Below, one piece after another: positions 38,586-48,262 of a stretch of 64,000 bases of DNA (the stretch's first letter is position 1; every line of letters begins with the position of its first letter). The notes under the pieces are model-generated. The model did no database searches. It saw only the letters and a program-made list of their open reading frames with translations, and was not told the DNA's origin. Position numbers and translations under genes: made by a program. This DNA is from Pachyseris speciosa. Lineage: Eukaryota; Cnidaria; Anthozoa; Scleractinia; Pachyseridae. Where the stretch lies: contig JAEMWC010000954.1 of NCBI GenBank assembly GCA_016490735.1, positions 146,001 to 210,000 on the forward strand. The letters are read 5' to 3'.

Positions 38586-39590
38586 ATGGGAGTTTTTAAT
38601 TCTCCACAAAATCAAGACAATAAAGGTGATAAAGGCGATACTGGTGCAATTGGTCCTAAAGGTGATAGAGGTGATAAAGGAATAAGTTTTACATTAACAC
38701 AAGATGGTCACTATGATCTTGGAAATAAACATTTGACTAATGTAAAAGCAGGCAATGATTCTGATCATGTTGTAATCAAATCACAAGTTTCAGATATTGT
38801 CAGAGATAGTTTTTTAGATTTATGGGTTTCTGAATATATTAGATTATACTCAAAATGTGTTTATCAAATCGACAGAGCGAATAATAATTTTGTAGATATG
38901 AATGCAGACAGAAAAGTTGAAACATTATATGATCTCTCAAATGAAGAAAATAATGCAACTCAATCAACTTTAAACATAAGACCCACTGTTTGTACCAAAG
39001 CTAATAAACATAGTGGTCGTTATTATTTAGACTTTAATGGATCACAGAGAATGATAAGTCAAATCAATTTAAATAATGATGTTGTTAATATCTTCATTGT
39101 TTATAAATTGAATTCAAATACAGGTGGAAATCCATGGAAAAATGGGCTTTTTGGTCATGATAATGGAGGTTATGATAAGTTTGTCAGCTATTACAATGGT
39201 TCAAATTTAGCTATAAGTGGTGTTGATCAATCAAATTGTGTATATTTTGGTCCAGCAGCATGTATACAAAGTTTCAGAAAAATAGCAGATTATTCAGTAA
39301 ATGATTTGGGTCAAATAAATGTTTGGCACTGCTTGTCTGTTCACTGGGATAATTTATCTTCTCCAAAAACAAACACAAGTAAAATCTATTGGAATAAAAA
39401 ACATATTGGAAGTTTTACAGCTGCCAATAGAAGTGGTAGTCAGCAAATGACTTTTGGTGATTTGGATCCTAGCTCCATCGCACCTCTTGACGGTAGTGTT
39501 ATTTTTTTCTGTGTGTACTTGGATTCTACATTAGACGAAAAAACAATTTTGGATCATCATCAAATTTTAATACAACGATATAATATATGA
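38586..39590 (+). CDS. Fibre B, collagen stalk with lectin-like head
   Basis: 334 residues, intact. The first residues MGVFNSPQNQDNKGDKGD match fibre A's start, followed by seven or so Gly-x-y triplets and one shaft repeat (HYDLGNKHLTNVKAGNDSD). The rest is a β-sandwich-like head: RYYLDFNGSQRMISQINLNN, FIVYKLNSNTGGNPW, LFGHDNGGYDKFVSYYNGSN, IYWNKKHIGSFTAANRSG, and an end of LDSTLDEKTILDHHQILIQR, the pattern of concanavalin/LamG-like domains. Likely a second receptor-binding spike anchored through the shared N-terminal peptide. It overlaps the next ORF by 4 nt. Confidence 0.82.
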   Translation: MGVFNSPQNQDNKGDKGDTGAIGPKGDRGDKGISFTLTQDGHYDLGNKHLTNVKAGNDSDHVVIKSQVSDIVRDSFLDLWVSEYIRLYSKCVYQIDRANNNFVDMNADRKVETLYDLSNEENNATQSTLNIRPTVCTKANKHSGRYYLDFNGSQRMISQINLNNDVVNIFIVYKLNSNTGGNPWKNGLFGHDNGGYDKFVSYYNGSNLAISGVDQSNCVYFGPAACIQSFRKIADYSVNDLGQINVWHCLSVHWDNLSSPKTNTSKIYWNKKHIGSFTAANRSGSQQMTFGDLDPSSIAPLDGSVIFFCVYLDSTLDEKTILDHHQILIQRYNI

Positions 39591-40009
39591 TAGAAGAAGC
39601 AATCAAATATGTTGAATTCTTTTTTGATGAAACAAAACAACAATTTATTCAAGTCGATGATGCAATTTTAAAATCAGCTTTGGTATACCAATATCTGTAT
39701 CACAAGCATTTTAATGTAAAAATTTCGATAAGCAATATTTTACACACTCACAGGGATATTGGACTTATTGGCCCAGGTAGTGGGTGCTTGACACATTTCT
39801 TGGAACATACACTTGGATGGATTGATGCATTACAAGCACATGGTATACTTCATGATGCGTATGGAAGATTTTATAACAGTTATTCATTAGACCGTGGATA
39901 TTGTTATGCCATACCTAAGTACCTTACACCAAAGCGAAGAAAAAGATCTCCATTATGTGGTCAGATCTCTGGAATACTTTATTGCATATTCAAGAGAATT
40001 ATTATGTAA
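39587..40009 (+). CDS. Accessory ORF of unknown function
   Basis: 140 residues, ATG overlapping the fibre B stop (ATGA). YQYLYHKHFNVKISISNILH and GPGSGCLTHFLEHTLGWIDA with HDAYGRFYNSYSLDRGYCYA look like a folded globular domain. No family recognised. The last 25 residues (after about 39925) are basic and may be out of frame, because an alternative open frame continues to about 40063. Co-directional with and translationally close to fibre B, so possibly a fibre chaperone or co-expressed accessory protein. Confidence 0.5.
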   Translation: MIEEAIKYVEFFFDETKQQFIQVDDAILKSALVYQYLYHKHFNVKISISNILHTHRDIGLIGPGSGCLTHFLEHTLGWIDALQAHGILHDAYGRFYNSYSLDRGYCYAIPKYLTPKRRKRSPLCGQISGILYCIFKRIIM

Positions 40010-40018
40010 AAGATATAT

Positions 40019-40507
40019 ATGAAAGAGCGAAAAAGCATATTCCGCTGGAACCATATTTCAGGTGAATTAACAGAAGATCAGGTAAATGAATTAAAATCCT
40101 ATTACCGAACATATCACAGAAAGTGTTGGGCTCATAAACAGGCTGTTAAACGGTTCAAAAAATGAAAATTACTGGGGAATTCCTTGTCCATCATCTTTGC
40201 AACTGGAGGTCTCGCCACAAGTGTGGCAACAGGTGGTGTTAGTTTGGTAGCCATCAGTACAGCAGCACTTTTGATACAAGGGTGGATGAAGCATAAAAAC
40301 CTAGATTTGAAAATCCAGAATTGCACATATGCTTATCAAAGCTATCAACATCTACTCAATTCAATAAAAGACAAGTTGAGAAGTGGTGATTTTGATGCTT
40401 CAAGTATACAAATCTCAATGAAGAATATCGATGATTATGTAACTGATAATAGTCCAATTATTGATAAGTACCTACTGAAATATGATGAAAAATTCACTGC
40501 TTTATAA
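40019..40507 (+). CDS. Two-transmembrane accessory protein (SLATT-like?), with in-frame TGA
   Basis: A single frame from ATG 40019 to TAA 40507 is interrupted only by TGA near 40162-40164. The N-terminal part is a charged helix (SYYRTYHRKCWAHKQAVK). Then a hydrophobic hairpin (IFATGGLATSVATGGVSLVA, then ISTAALLIQGWMKH), then a helical region (YAYQSYQHLLNSIKDKLRSG, MKNIDDYVTDNSPIIDKY). This order resembles SLATT-type 2TM proteins, but I make this link from layout only. Proteins of this appearance recur near the right end of cnidarian Polintons. The gene converges on the VLTF-3-like gene with a 14-nt overlap. Confidence 0.55.
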
Positions 40508-41057
40508 TACGAATAATCTTATCAAATCTCAACAATAGAATCTCAACCCAATATCGATCATAAAATCCAAGCGTCTTTTTTGATCTAGTAACTATTATTT
40601 TATCAAATGGAAGATCAAGCATTAAAAATATTTGCTTAAGCATAAATTTCGTACTTATCATCCTTTTACGATTCTTATTCACCAAAGGAAGGACAGTGTC
40701 TATCTCTTGGAATATTTTCAATATTTTGCCTTTATCTTTTACAGAAATTTGAAGTCCATTCTTACGACATATACCATTTATCACATTTTCAATATGGTAC
40801 TTCCGATGATATACAGATTTTCGCTTTATTTTATACATATTATTATGAAAGTCAACGTACTCTTTACAATAATCATAACCATGAACTGAACCACAATTTA
40901 GACAAACATTTTCACCATCATCGTTAAACATTTTCTGATTATCACAGCAAGGTGCTTTCACACTTTTAACAACTTTGACCAATAGCTGATCACAAAAATA
41001 ACATGACAATTCTCCCATATTCTTTAATTCATTGTGGATTACTGAATTACAACTCAT
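40494..41057 (-). CDS. VLTF-3/TFIIB-like zinc-ribbon transcription factor
   Basis: 187 residues. Two Cys pairs near the start (CYFCDQ; CCDNQKMFNDDGENVCLNCG) form a zinc ribbon, followed by KIKRKSVYHRKYHIENVING and a helical core ending TRSKKTLGFYDRYWVEIL. This combination matches the Polinton/NCLDV proteins related to poxvirus late transcription factor 3. A role in late transcription fits with a uniform late-promoter element in the same genome, but this is inference. It is the last gene before the right inverted repeat and the only minus-strand gene of the right arm. Confidence 0.65.
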   Translation of the reverse strand: MSCNSVIHNELKNMGELSCYFCDQLLVKVVKSVKAPCCDNQKMFNDDGENVCLNCGSVHGYDYCKEYVDFHNNMYKIKRKSVYHRKYHIENVINGICRKNGLQISVKDKGKILKIFQEIDTVLPLVNKNRKRMISTKFMLKQIFLMLDLPFDKIIVTRSKKTLGFYDRYWVEILLLRFDKIIRIIKQ

Positions 41058-41114
41058 TCTATAATATTATGTGATATTTTATTTTTATGTAACCATCGGA
41101 TGGTTCCACATGAG

Positions 41115-41413
41115 AAATAATAGCTATAGGCGATGACTCATTTCCTGTTTTTCCGAGAATGTCACGCTTGGTGATTTTTCCGAGAAAGTCACGCATTTTA
41201 ATAAACTATAGATGAAGTGTGCAGACCTTGGTTCCATCAGATTGAACAACTATATATTCCATCAAATTAAATAACTATATATTCCATCAAATTAAATAAC
41301 TATATATTCCATCAAATTAAATAACTATATATTCCAGAATACGAGACCAGAAGGCGAGTAGTATAGTGTTTGGGGAAAACGAAATCAATTGATTTCGTAC
41401 CCCCAAACACTAT
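41115..41413 (-). repeat. Polinton right terminal inverted repeat (299 bp)
   Basis: Complement of 21576-21905, apart from a missing 25-bp block and the loss of six terminal bases. The last bases are CCCCAAACACTAT, followed at once by the target duplication. Confidence 0.95.
41355..41413. repeat. Palindromic Polinton tip, right (shortened)
   Basis: Mirror of the left tip palindrome, but the outermost ACTACT is absent, leaving an unpaired AGTAGT on the inner arm. Confidence 0.85.
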
Positions 41414-41419
41414 CACGGC
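41414..41419 (+). repeat. Polinton target-site duplication, right copy (CACGGC)
   Basis: Identical to 21570-21575. Confidence 0.85.
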
Positions 41420-41594
41420 TTACATAAGACGCGAACACTCCGTATAAATGGTACAAAATCTACGTTCACGGTTTTCTATGGCTGCGGCTTATCCTGGCCT
41501 AAGAGTTTTTACTCGTATAAATGGTTCCTTTCGCGTCTTATCTAAGCCGCGGCCAGAGTAAGCCGCGGCTTATTTTCTCTCGTATAAACAGCCC
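41420..41594. mobile_element. MITE, right half, split by the Polinton
   Basis: Continues the element begun at 21527. Ends with TTCTCTCGTATAAACAGCCC, the complement of the left end, followed by TA. It contains internal diverged copies of the CGTATAAATGG end motif. Confidence 0.85.
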
Positions 41595-41596
41595 TA

Positions 41597-42360
41597 TTGT
41601 CACGGTGTGTTAAATAATACCAGAGGTACGTGTCCAGAGTATGTCAACATAAAATAGCATTTATCGTTATTTTATGGTTTCCTCAGTTGTCCTTTGCACT
41701 TTCAAAGTGCACCTAAACCTAAAATATATGTATATTTTTTTTTGCTGAAATAAATCTGTTCGCACGGCATTGCGCGTTTTTAAACGAAATCCTACTTTTT
41801 GCAGGCTGCAAAAGTTATGAAATGTAGCCATCATCTGTCCCACGACCGAGGTAGTTGGGGGGGGGGGTGTAAATATTCCAGGTTTTGCGTCTCAAACTGA
41901 TTTGCATGGCGGTAAGTCTATGTAAACATGCATGCAAACCAGTTTCTGACGTCAAACCAGGGCTACACCCATGCCCCTTACTAACTCGGTCTTGGGGCAG
42001 ATGAAGACTAGAATTCGTAACTTTTACAACCTATGAAAAGTCAAGACAACGCGCAATGCGTCTTGAAGAGGTGAAAAGATTTAATTAACGAAAACATATT
42101 TTCGGGGGTTAAAAGCACTTTAACAGGCAAAGTTCGGAGAATTTTCACGTGAACATTGCAGAGGATGGAGTGGAGTTGTGGTTGTTCCTCTATAAGTCAT
42201 ATTATAGAAATAATCAACGGACTGAGTTGCTGACGAAAATGAAAATAATACGAAATGAAACAGAAAAACTAATAACGCGGAGATTAGTTGCAGCACGAAT
42301 TTGCCAGACTCTTCCTCCCCGGGACAAGAGGGATGAATTTCACGGAATCACTGCGAATTC
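41597..42360 (-). other. Intron of the LGR gene, no exon recognised
   Basis: Includes a G-run near 41858 and an inverted pair (CTGCAAAAAGTAGG-like) near 41800/42030. No supported gene. Confidence 0.5.
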
Positions 42361-42365
42361 ACCGA

Positions 42366-42704
42366 TCGGTAAGCTCAGTTGGTAGAGTACCGGGCTAGCG
42401 TGCGGGAGGTCGCGGGTTCAAACCCCGTCTGGACCAACACTCAGGGTCTTTAACTAATTGAGGGGAAAGTGCTATCTTTGTAAGTAGATCTGCGAACGGT
42501 TAGACTTTCTCTCAGTCTTCTTTATCTCTCATCTGTCTTTCACATTCATATAGTTGGGTTGGGTGGGTGAAATCACATATGGACTGGCAGCGGCTGCCAG
42601 AGGCGCCTTTACAGGCTGACGTCCGATCTCACCCCGTAAAAGAATTGTAAACCGCCATGAAACTATGTGATATGTATGGTAGATAAATCCATTACCATTA
42701 CCAT
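42366..42704 (+). mobile_element. tRNA-derived SINE (Ala-like head)
   Basis: The head resembles tRNA: A box TAAGCTCAGTTGGTAGAG, anticodon-loop region GGCTAGCGTGC, B box GGTTCAAACCC. A non-tRNA body follows, ending in ATTACC repeats at 42690-42704. Lies in the LGR intron. The long 3' body and mismatched acceptor stem exclude a true tRNA gene. Confidence 0.8.
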
Positions 42705-43310
42705 TCAGTGTTCTTGGCGCTTAACCTGTTGTAGCCAAATATCATCGGTAACTTCTAAGTTATCTTAACTCTTAATATTTAGAACAGAAATTCCTTAAAA
42801 AAAACAGTGCCAGGAGACAAGGGTTCTGAAATATTACATATTACGTCTCCAAAAAGGACAATATTATAATCAATACAATGGTTAACGTTAATATTTTTTA
42901 AGAATGAAAATGTCATCTTACATCCGTGTTATATTTTCCATCTCAAAAAAGAAACCCTCAGGAAGGTCATACATCAAGTTGAAGTGCATGTATCTGTAAT
43001 TTGAAAGAAAAGAAGCCAAGTAGAGAAGATAACATTTCAGTTCGGCAAGCAGATGCCATTTTTAATCCAATGAGCTATCTGTTGATAGATTTTACTCTTT
43101 TTTTATTTACCTTTCTTCGATTATTACATATGCATTCGGTTGCATCTTGAACTCTTATTTGTCGTCTTTCCCTTATATTAAGTTGTAGCAAATCACTTAT
43201 ACATAGACTACAAATCAAACGTAAACACGTTCTGAAGCTTTTGCTCTTCCTGTTACTGCTCGCAATCAATCAATCGATAAGGAAAAAGTTTCGCGACTAA
43301 TTTCCCAAGG
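42705..43310. other. No recognisable gene
   Basis: A/T-rich intron sequence. Confidence 0.4.
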
Positions 43311-43650
43311 AGTTTGAAAGTCCCACTTCTCGTAACCGTTGGCTTTGAAGGTCTCTCTAAGGTGTTTGCGTTCCCATCATTTGTCTTCTTTTTCAGTGAT
43401 CATGAGCTCGCTCTATTCAGTAATGTCTGTATAACAGGCCTCTTGTGTTTTATGCGAGGATTGGAGTGGATGTTCAGATACTAGCAGGTGTGAGTGGGTG
43501 TCCTGTGGAGAGCGGTCTTGATGATCTGGTCATCTTTTTCATGATTGCCCTTATCCAGGAAAGCCAAGACCCCTTTCTCTTCCACTTCCCTGTTAAACTG
43601 TACTTCCTGGTTGATGCTGTATAGGTGTTTATTGAAGCATTCAACTTCTT
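43311..43650 (-). pseudogene. Penelope-like reverse transcriptase remnant
   Basis: Minus-strand frames read SINQEVQFNREVEEKGVLAF, then LDKGNHEKDDQIIKTALHRT, PTHTC, a stop, YLNIHSNPRIKHKRPVIQTL and LNRA. The series 'E..G.L.FLD', 'VYRKPTHT..YLN..SNHP...K..V..TL..RA' is the thumb-side signature of Penelope-like and related RTs. It is interrupted by stops, and no fingers/palm or GIY-YIG part is seen. A short 3' relic. Confidence 0.75.
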
Positions 43651-44433
43651 AATTCATATCCCGTCACTTGATGAAAAAGGTCACGTGACAAATTAGCCGC
43701 GAAGCCGTGAATCTATCCATTTCTGCTGACGAAGAGCTTCTGATAAGAACGAAAGCTTTGGAATGTCTTTCATTTTCATTAATTTTCTCCTATAAGTGAT
43801 TTGCCACAAGCAAATATTTTAAATATATGTATTTTTTAATTGATTTTAAACAAGTTAATAATAACGTTGACAAGACAAGACCTAAAAGTTCTATTGCTAA
43901 AGCTAATTTTGAATGCTCACGCAAAGCAATTGATATGGCCGTATAGATTTAACTATTCAATATTTTCTATAGGTGTCTTGGATTGGTACGGTCCTTTTAT
44001 ATGTACTTACAAAATCGCAGCGACTTAATATCCCTGAAGGTTCTCTTGGAGACATTTCGAATGTCATTGTTGGACAGGTCACTGTAGTAACGAAAGGCAT
44101 CATTTATAAATGGTTTGAACTCAGGAGTCATATCATCACTAAATCAAGTATGTTCGTCCGGGAAAGTGTAGTCCTGTTCTAGAACCATTAATTTCACTAA
44201 CAAAAGACAGGTCGAAACGCACCAATCACTGTTTACAGTCTTCACAGCCAAAAACAACACAGCTTAACTAAATGATGACCGGTAACATCACGACTTGACC
44301 AATAAAGTCATTATAAAAATCATTTGACTCTCAGACGATGACTTTCACTTAGATTCTCGAAACGCCAATCAGTGTCACCATATGCACTCCTTGTCAGAAC
44401 TACACTCAGCCAGACGATCGTGCTTCACTTATG
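43651..44433. other. No recognisable gene
   Basis: No supported exon. The 5' part may still belong to the Penelope-like relic's 3' end. Confidence 0.4.
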
Positions 44434-44435
44434 TA

Positions 44436-44996
44436 CAGTAGAACCCCGGTAACTCGAACTCGGAAAACTCGAACTCCCCCGCTAACTCGAACTGAGTCTC
44501 AATTCCCTTGGATTTGACCCAACTTGTCAGTCATTTTTACTCGGTTAACTCGAAAACCCCACTAACTCGAACTAAATTTCGTTTCCCTTGATCAAAATTT
44601 ACCCCGATCAATCGAATTTCTGGTTCTTATAACTCGCCACGGATACCCATTGAGATATCCCATTAGCTTTTCTTATCGTTTGATCGAATTCTAACACTAG
44701 AACAAAGACTGGAGCTATTTGATTTTAATTAATGCAACGAACAGATCCGTATTTGACAATTATTTATCGATTATAAGTGTATTGCATTGTCGTAAGAATG
44801 CATAATCGTTACAGTTGTTACAAAATGTATTAGTTTCTCGTGAAATAAGTTTAATTTGAATTGTATTGTATACCGAAGTGCTGAAAATCAATAAACTATT
44901 AATTATTAACCTGGAAAATTGAATATTTTAATGGACCCCGCTAACTCGAACAGTTTCTCGTTTGCCTTAAGAGTTCGAGTTACCGGGGTTCTACTG
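44436..44996. mobile_element. pogo/Tigger-like MITE, 561 bp (TA TSD)
   Basis: CAGTAGAACCCCGGTAACTC at the left and its complement at the right form inverted ends of about 24 bp. TA flanks both ends (44434-44435, 44997-44998). The interior has more AACTCGAACT-type repeats. No transposase. A diverged fragment of the same family lies near 56305-56445. Confidence 0.85.
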
Positions 44997-45005
44997 TATT
45001 TTGTT

Positions 45006-45240
45006 AAGACTAGTTTTCACTAGCGACGCAAGCACAAGCGCATGCACAAGAGCGCTTATTTCACCGTGAAAACGGGCTTAACGCAAGCATAAGCATAAAC
45101 GCAAGGATCAAAAATTTTCCTTTTCTTGTGCTTACGCTTATGGTTGCGTTCGCTTGCGTAGTGTGAAAACGTTTGTTTTCACTTGGCATAAGCTACATAT
45201 GCTTGCGCTTGTGGTTGCATCGCTAGTGAAAACCAGGCTT
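45006..45240. mobile_element. MITE with TTTTCACTAGCGA ends
   Basis: Ends AGTTTTCACTAGCGACGCAA and the complement of TTGCATCGCTAGTGAAAACC are inverted repeats. Inner subrepeats of the AAGCGCAAGCATAAGC type recur on both arms. Flanking TA/TTA is possible. Confidence 0.7.
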
Positions 45241-45362
45241 TACTGGCCCCTCATGTAATTTAGCGTTGTTAATGCTACCACAAGAGGAATAAACACATTC
45301 ATTGTGTGTGGAGGAAAATTCCCTGATACTTAGTCGTCGAATTGGCTAAAAACAGGTGGTGA

Positions 45363-45562
45363 GGCAGGGTGGCCGAGCGGTAAAAGCGATGGAGCTGCGA
45401 TGCAGAGGTCCCGGGTTCAGGTCCGGCTCTAGCTCGTCTGCCTCTTGACAGGTGGCAATCATAACCTGTTATGTTTATTTGAACTATTTGTTTCATTTAT
45501 TTTCTCGGTCCCACTGGCCTTTGAGTGCTATAAACACTTCCGAGGGTAAATAACGACCATCA
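45363..45562 (+). mobile_element. tRNA-derived SINE (Leu/Ser-like head)
   Basis: GGCAGGGTGGCCGAGCGGT is an A-box region of class-II tRNA type; GGTTCAGGTCC is the B box. The body ends TATAAACACTTCCGAGGGT. Same head type as the SINE at 51310. Confidence 0.7.
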
Positions 45563-48190
45563 ATTTTTTATTGATTCATTGATTGATTCATCAGATCAAT
45601 ACAGCTGTAGACGAGCAGAACATCTAATGAACGATTATTATTCGACATATTGCAGCACTTTCCAAATATGGTCACAGGGCAGTCAATGCTCGTCGTTCCT
45701 ACTCTTGAGTTATCCTGAGACGTTTTGTAATATCCTATAAATCATGAGAAAAAATGTGCTTCGTTATCAATGTGCTGAATGATGAACCAATTGCCTTGCT
45801 CAACCTTGTGGAATATCACCTGTTTTTAGCTACGTCCCCGACTAAGTATCAGGTGATAGTCATCCACGTTAATAATTCTTCTCAGTGCTAAGGGCGTGTT
45901 CGTACGTTTAGGCGAAACGTCTCTTAAAACGCATTCCAGCGGATTTCGCGTTCCTTTCAGTTATTTGCACAAACCGTTTTCAGCTTTGACAACCTGAATT
46001 TGAACTCCATTCTGCCAGATTTCTGACTGCTGCCATTAATTAAAAAAAAATATTCAAATTAAGCTCCTTAAAGAGTGGTAGTTGCAGCTAGGATAGGTGC
46101 CTTCAACAAGCCTTCAACAAGTGCCATGACGGGAGAAAACCTGTTACTTCATCAAGGTTGCCGTTCTCCTATCGAGTTCTTTGAGAAGCAGCAAATGTCT
46201 GAAATCATTCGGACAAATACCTGCAATCGTTTTTGTAGATTCCCCGGATAAACACGCATTCGAGCCATCACATGAATTCCAGGCTTTCCGGTTTTCTAAA
46301 GGCCGCAAAACCACAAAGATCGACTTTTGAAGTGTGATAAGGCGTCTTTTATTTAGTTTTTGCTGATGCAGCAAGTCTGGTACTACGGGAACCTTTCTTT
46401 CCAGGCTTTAACTCCTCGTTGTGACACAGATCTACAGAAATGACTTCTGAAAGTTTGCAGTCAGTGATAAGGCACTACACCGCCAATCAATTAAAAATTA
46501 CGCGGCGCTTCTTGTCACTGTGCAAGGAACACGCGATAACTTAAATTAACGATTAAGTTTTCTTCATTGTGAACACACACTGTATCAAGAAAAGAGATAT
46601 TCTCTGTCAGCGAAGCGATACTGAGCACCTTTGCCTAATTTTTATTTAAGTAGTACAGTTATACAAAACTGGCAGCTCTTCCACTTTTCATTTCGATTTT
46701 TTTCGCTTGATTTTCATTCACGGGAAAACTTTGAAGATGAAGTTTATTTAAAGCTGACTGGAGAAAGTGAAACTGAAAATAAAAAGTATCGGTTCTGTTT
46801 CTGATGAACTAATATGCAGCTTATATGTTCTATAAGAGCGACTTCATTTTGGTTTGAGACCTCAAGCATGCACTGTGAGACCTCAATAGCTAGATTTTGG
46901 CTACGCTTCCGTACAGTTTCCCAGAGCTCTTCCCGCCGTCAAGTCCGTCAGACATCCGCAGAATGGAAGAGCTCTGGGGTCGATCATGCGCACGCTCGTG
47001 CTCGCGCACATTAGAAACATGACGTATATTTTCCTTGACATTGAGCTTTGTCACCCGACATTTTCCCTTTGTCGTCCTGTTGCAAGGAAAAGAGAACGGT
47101 GACAATCCTTATTTTTATATTTACTCGTAATAGGCACACGAAAAACATATCTTAAGGAGAAAAAAAGTTTAATAGTAGAGAGACCCTGTAAGGGTAAATT
47201 AAGAGAGGTGACACGGCTCTGAAAAGGCGACATGAAGGAAATGTAATGACGTTTAATGACAAGAGCGATCCCGTGAAATGGCGATAGCGACAAAAATAAA
47301 CTGAGCAAAATTGGGATCGATTTTGGCCATTTTAAATAAGACAGCGACTTGATGACATTGGGGTACTCCAGCAGAGGAGAATTGCGAGAATAAGTTTGTA
47401 TTTTCAGAAAGTCAATCGTTATATGTCAGTCTTCTGTATGGAAACACACCGAATTACGACCCCTGAATTACGACAACGCATTTTTGTTGGAGGAACGAAC
47501 TCAGAAACGTTCCGAACTTTCCGAAATTGCGACATCGACACCAGTGTCCCTGCATGAAATTCCGACAATGATATGCGGCCCTTCCAACCTTCCGTCATTT
47601 AAATGTTTGAAATTCAGACGGGGGACGTTAAGCCCCCTCCCCAACGGAGCCTCAGCAGAAGTTGGAATGTCTATATATAAATGACGTGAAACTCTGTATT
47701 TGAAGCCAGGGAAGAGTATGACGTAGTAGTCCAATTTCCTTACATTATTTCAACACCGGCCAATTTGAAATCACAATAATGAAAGATTATAGCCCAGACA
47801 AAAAATTGGGCTCTATGTTTTACTAATATTCATAGTTATTGCTACATAATAACACTTTTTTCCGATGACAGAGGGTAGAACATTTCTCGCTCAACCCCGT
47901 AAAGAAACACTTAGAATAACGGGCATCCAGGGCGAAAACAAGCACGGTGACCCCATCTTTTTATTGCCACGTCCTACTCATAAATGTCAATTGTGTCAAG
48001 TTTGAAAGATAATCTTAATACTACTTCCTTTTCAAGGGAATTACCTTAAACATTCTAACAGACCACTGATCTTCTTTTCCATTTCTTTCTCTAAATCAGC
48101 ACTATTAAAACACTTTGTTTGGTTCAAACTATCGAAAATCCTCAATTTATTATACTAATTGATTTTATACCCACCGATTATTTTACTTAC
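45563..48190 (-). other. Intron of the LGR gene, no exon recognised
   Basis: Contains diverged pieces of the 17751/57881 repeat family at 45720-45860. Open frames are short and lack motifs. A downstream neighbour of the last LRR exon. Confidence 0.45.
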
Positions 48191-48262
48191 ACGGACAAAA
48201 GGCTGTCTAATCCATCAAATATTCCTTCAGTGAGTACCTCGATCGAATTCCCCTGCAAATAC
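48191..48262 (-). CDS. LGR gene, leucine-rich-repeat exon (last before the 7TM exon)
   Basis: 72 nt between AG and GTAAG. Encodes one 24-residue LRR with core GNSIEVLTEGIF. Like all LRR exons of this gene it begins with the third base of a codon and ends with two bases, so exons can be added or lost without shifting frame. Its last two bases join the first base of the 7TM exon at 20797 in frame. LRRs form the extracellular ligand-binding solenoid of LGR receptors. Confidence 0.9.

Larger units (their letters stand above)
21576..41413. mobile_element. Polinton/Maverick (adintovirus-like) element, 19.84 kb
   Basis: A self-synthesising DNA transposon or endogenous virus-like element. Proof of boundaries: 6-bp target duplication CACGGC, inverted repeats of 330/299 bp, and an interrupted MITE reconstituted on both sides. 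Hallmark genes present: protein-primed family-B DNA polymerase, retroviral-type integrase with chromodomain, adenain-like protease, FtsK/HerA-type packaging ATPase, double-jelly-roll major capsid and penton-like minor capsid proteins. Accessory genes include BRO-N, VRR-NUC, phospholipase-A2-like and collagen-stalk fibres. The gene set indicates ability to form virions in intact relatives. This copy has many frame breaks, so its own competence is doubtful unless those are sequence errors. It sits in an intron of the minus-strand LGR gene. Confidence 0.95.

Noticed and set aside
42149..42385. 78-codon plus-strand ORF
   Set aside because: Runs into the SINE head, no motif.
42366..42440. Possible tRNA-Ala gene
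   Set aside because: A and B boxes are present but acceptor-stem pairing is poor and a SINE body with ATTACC tail follows.
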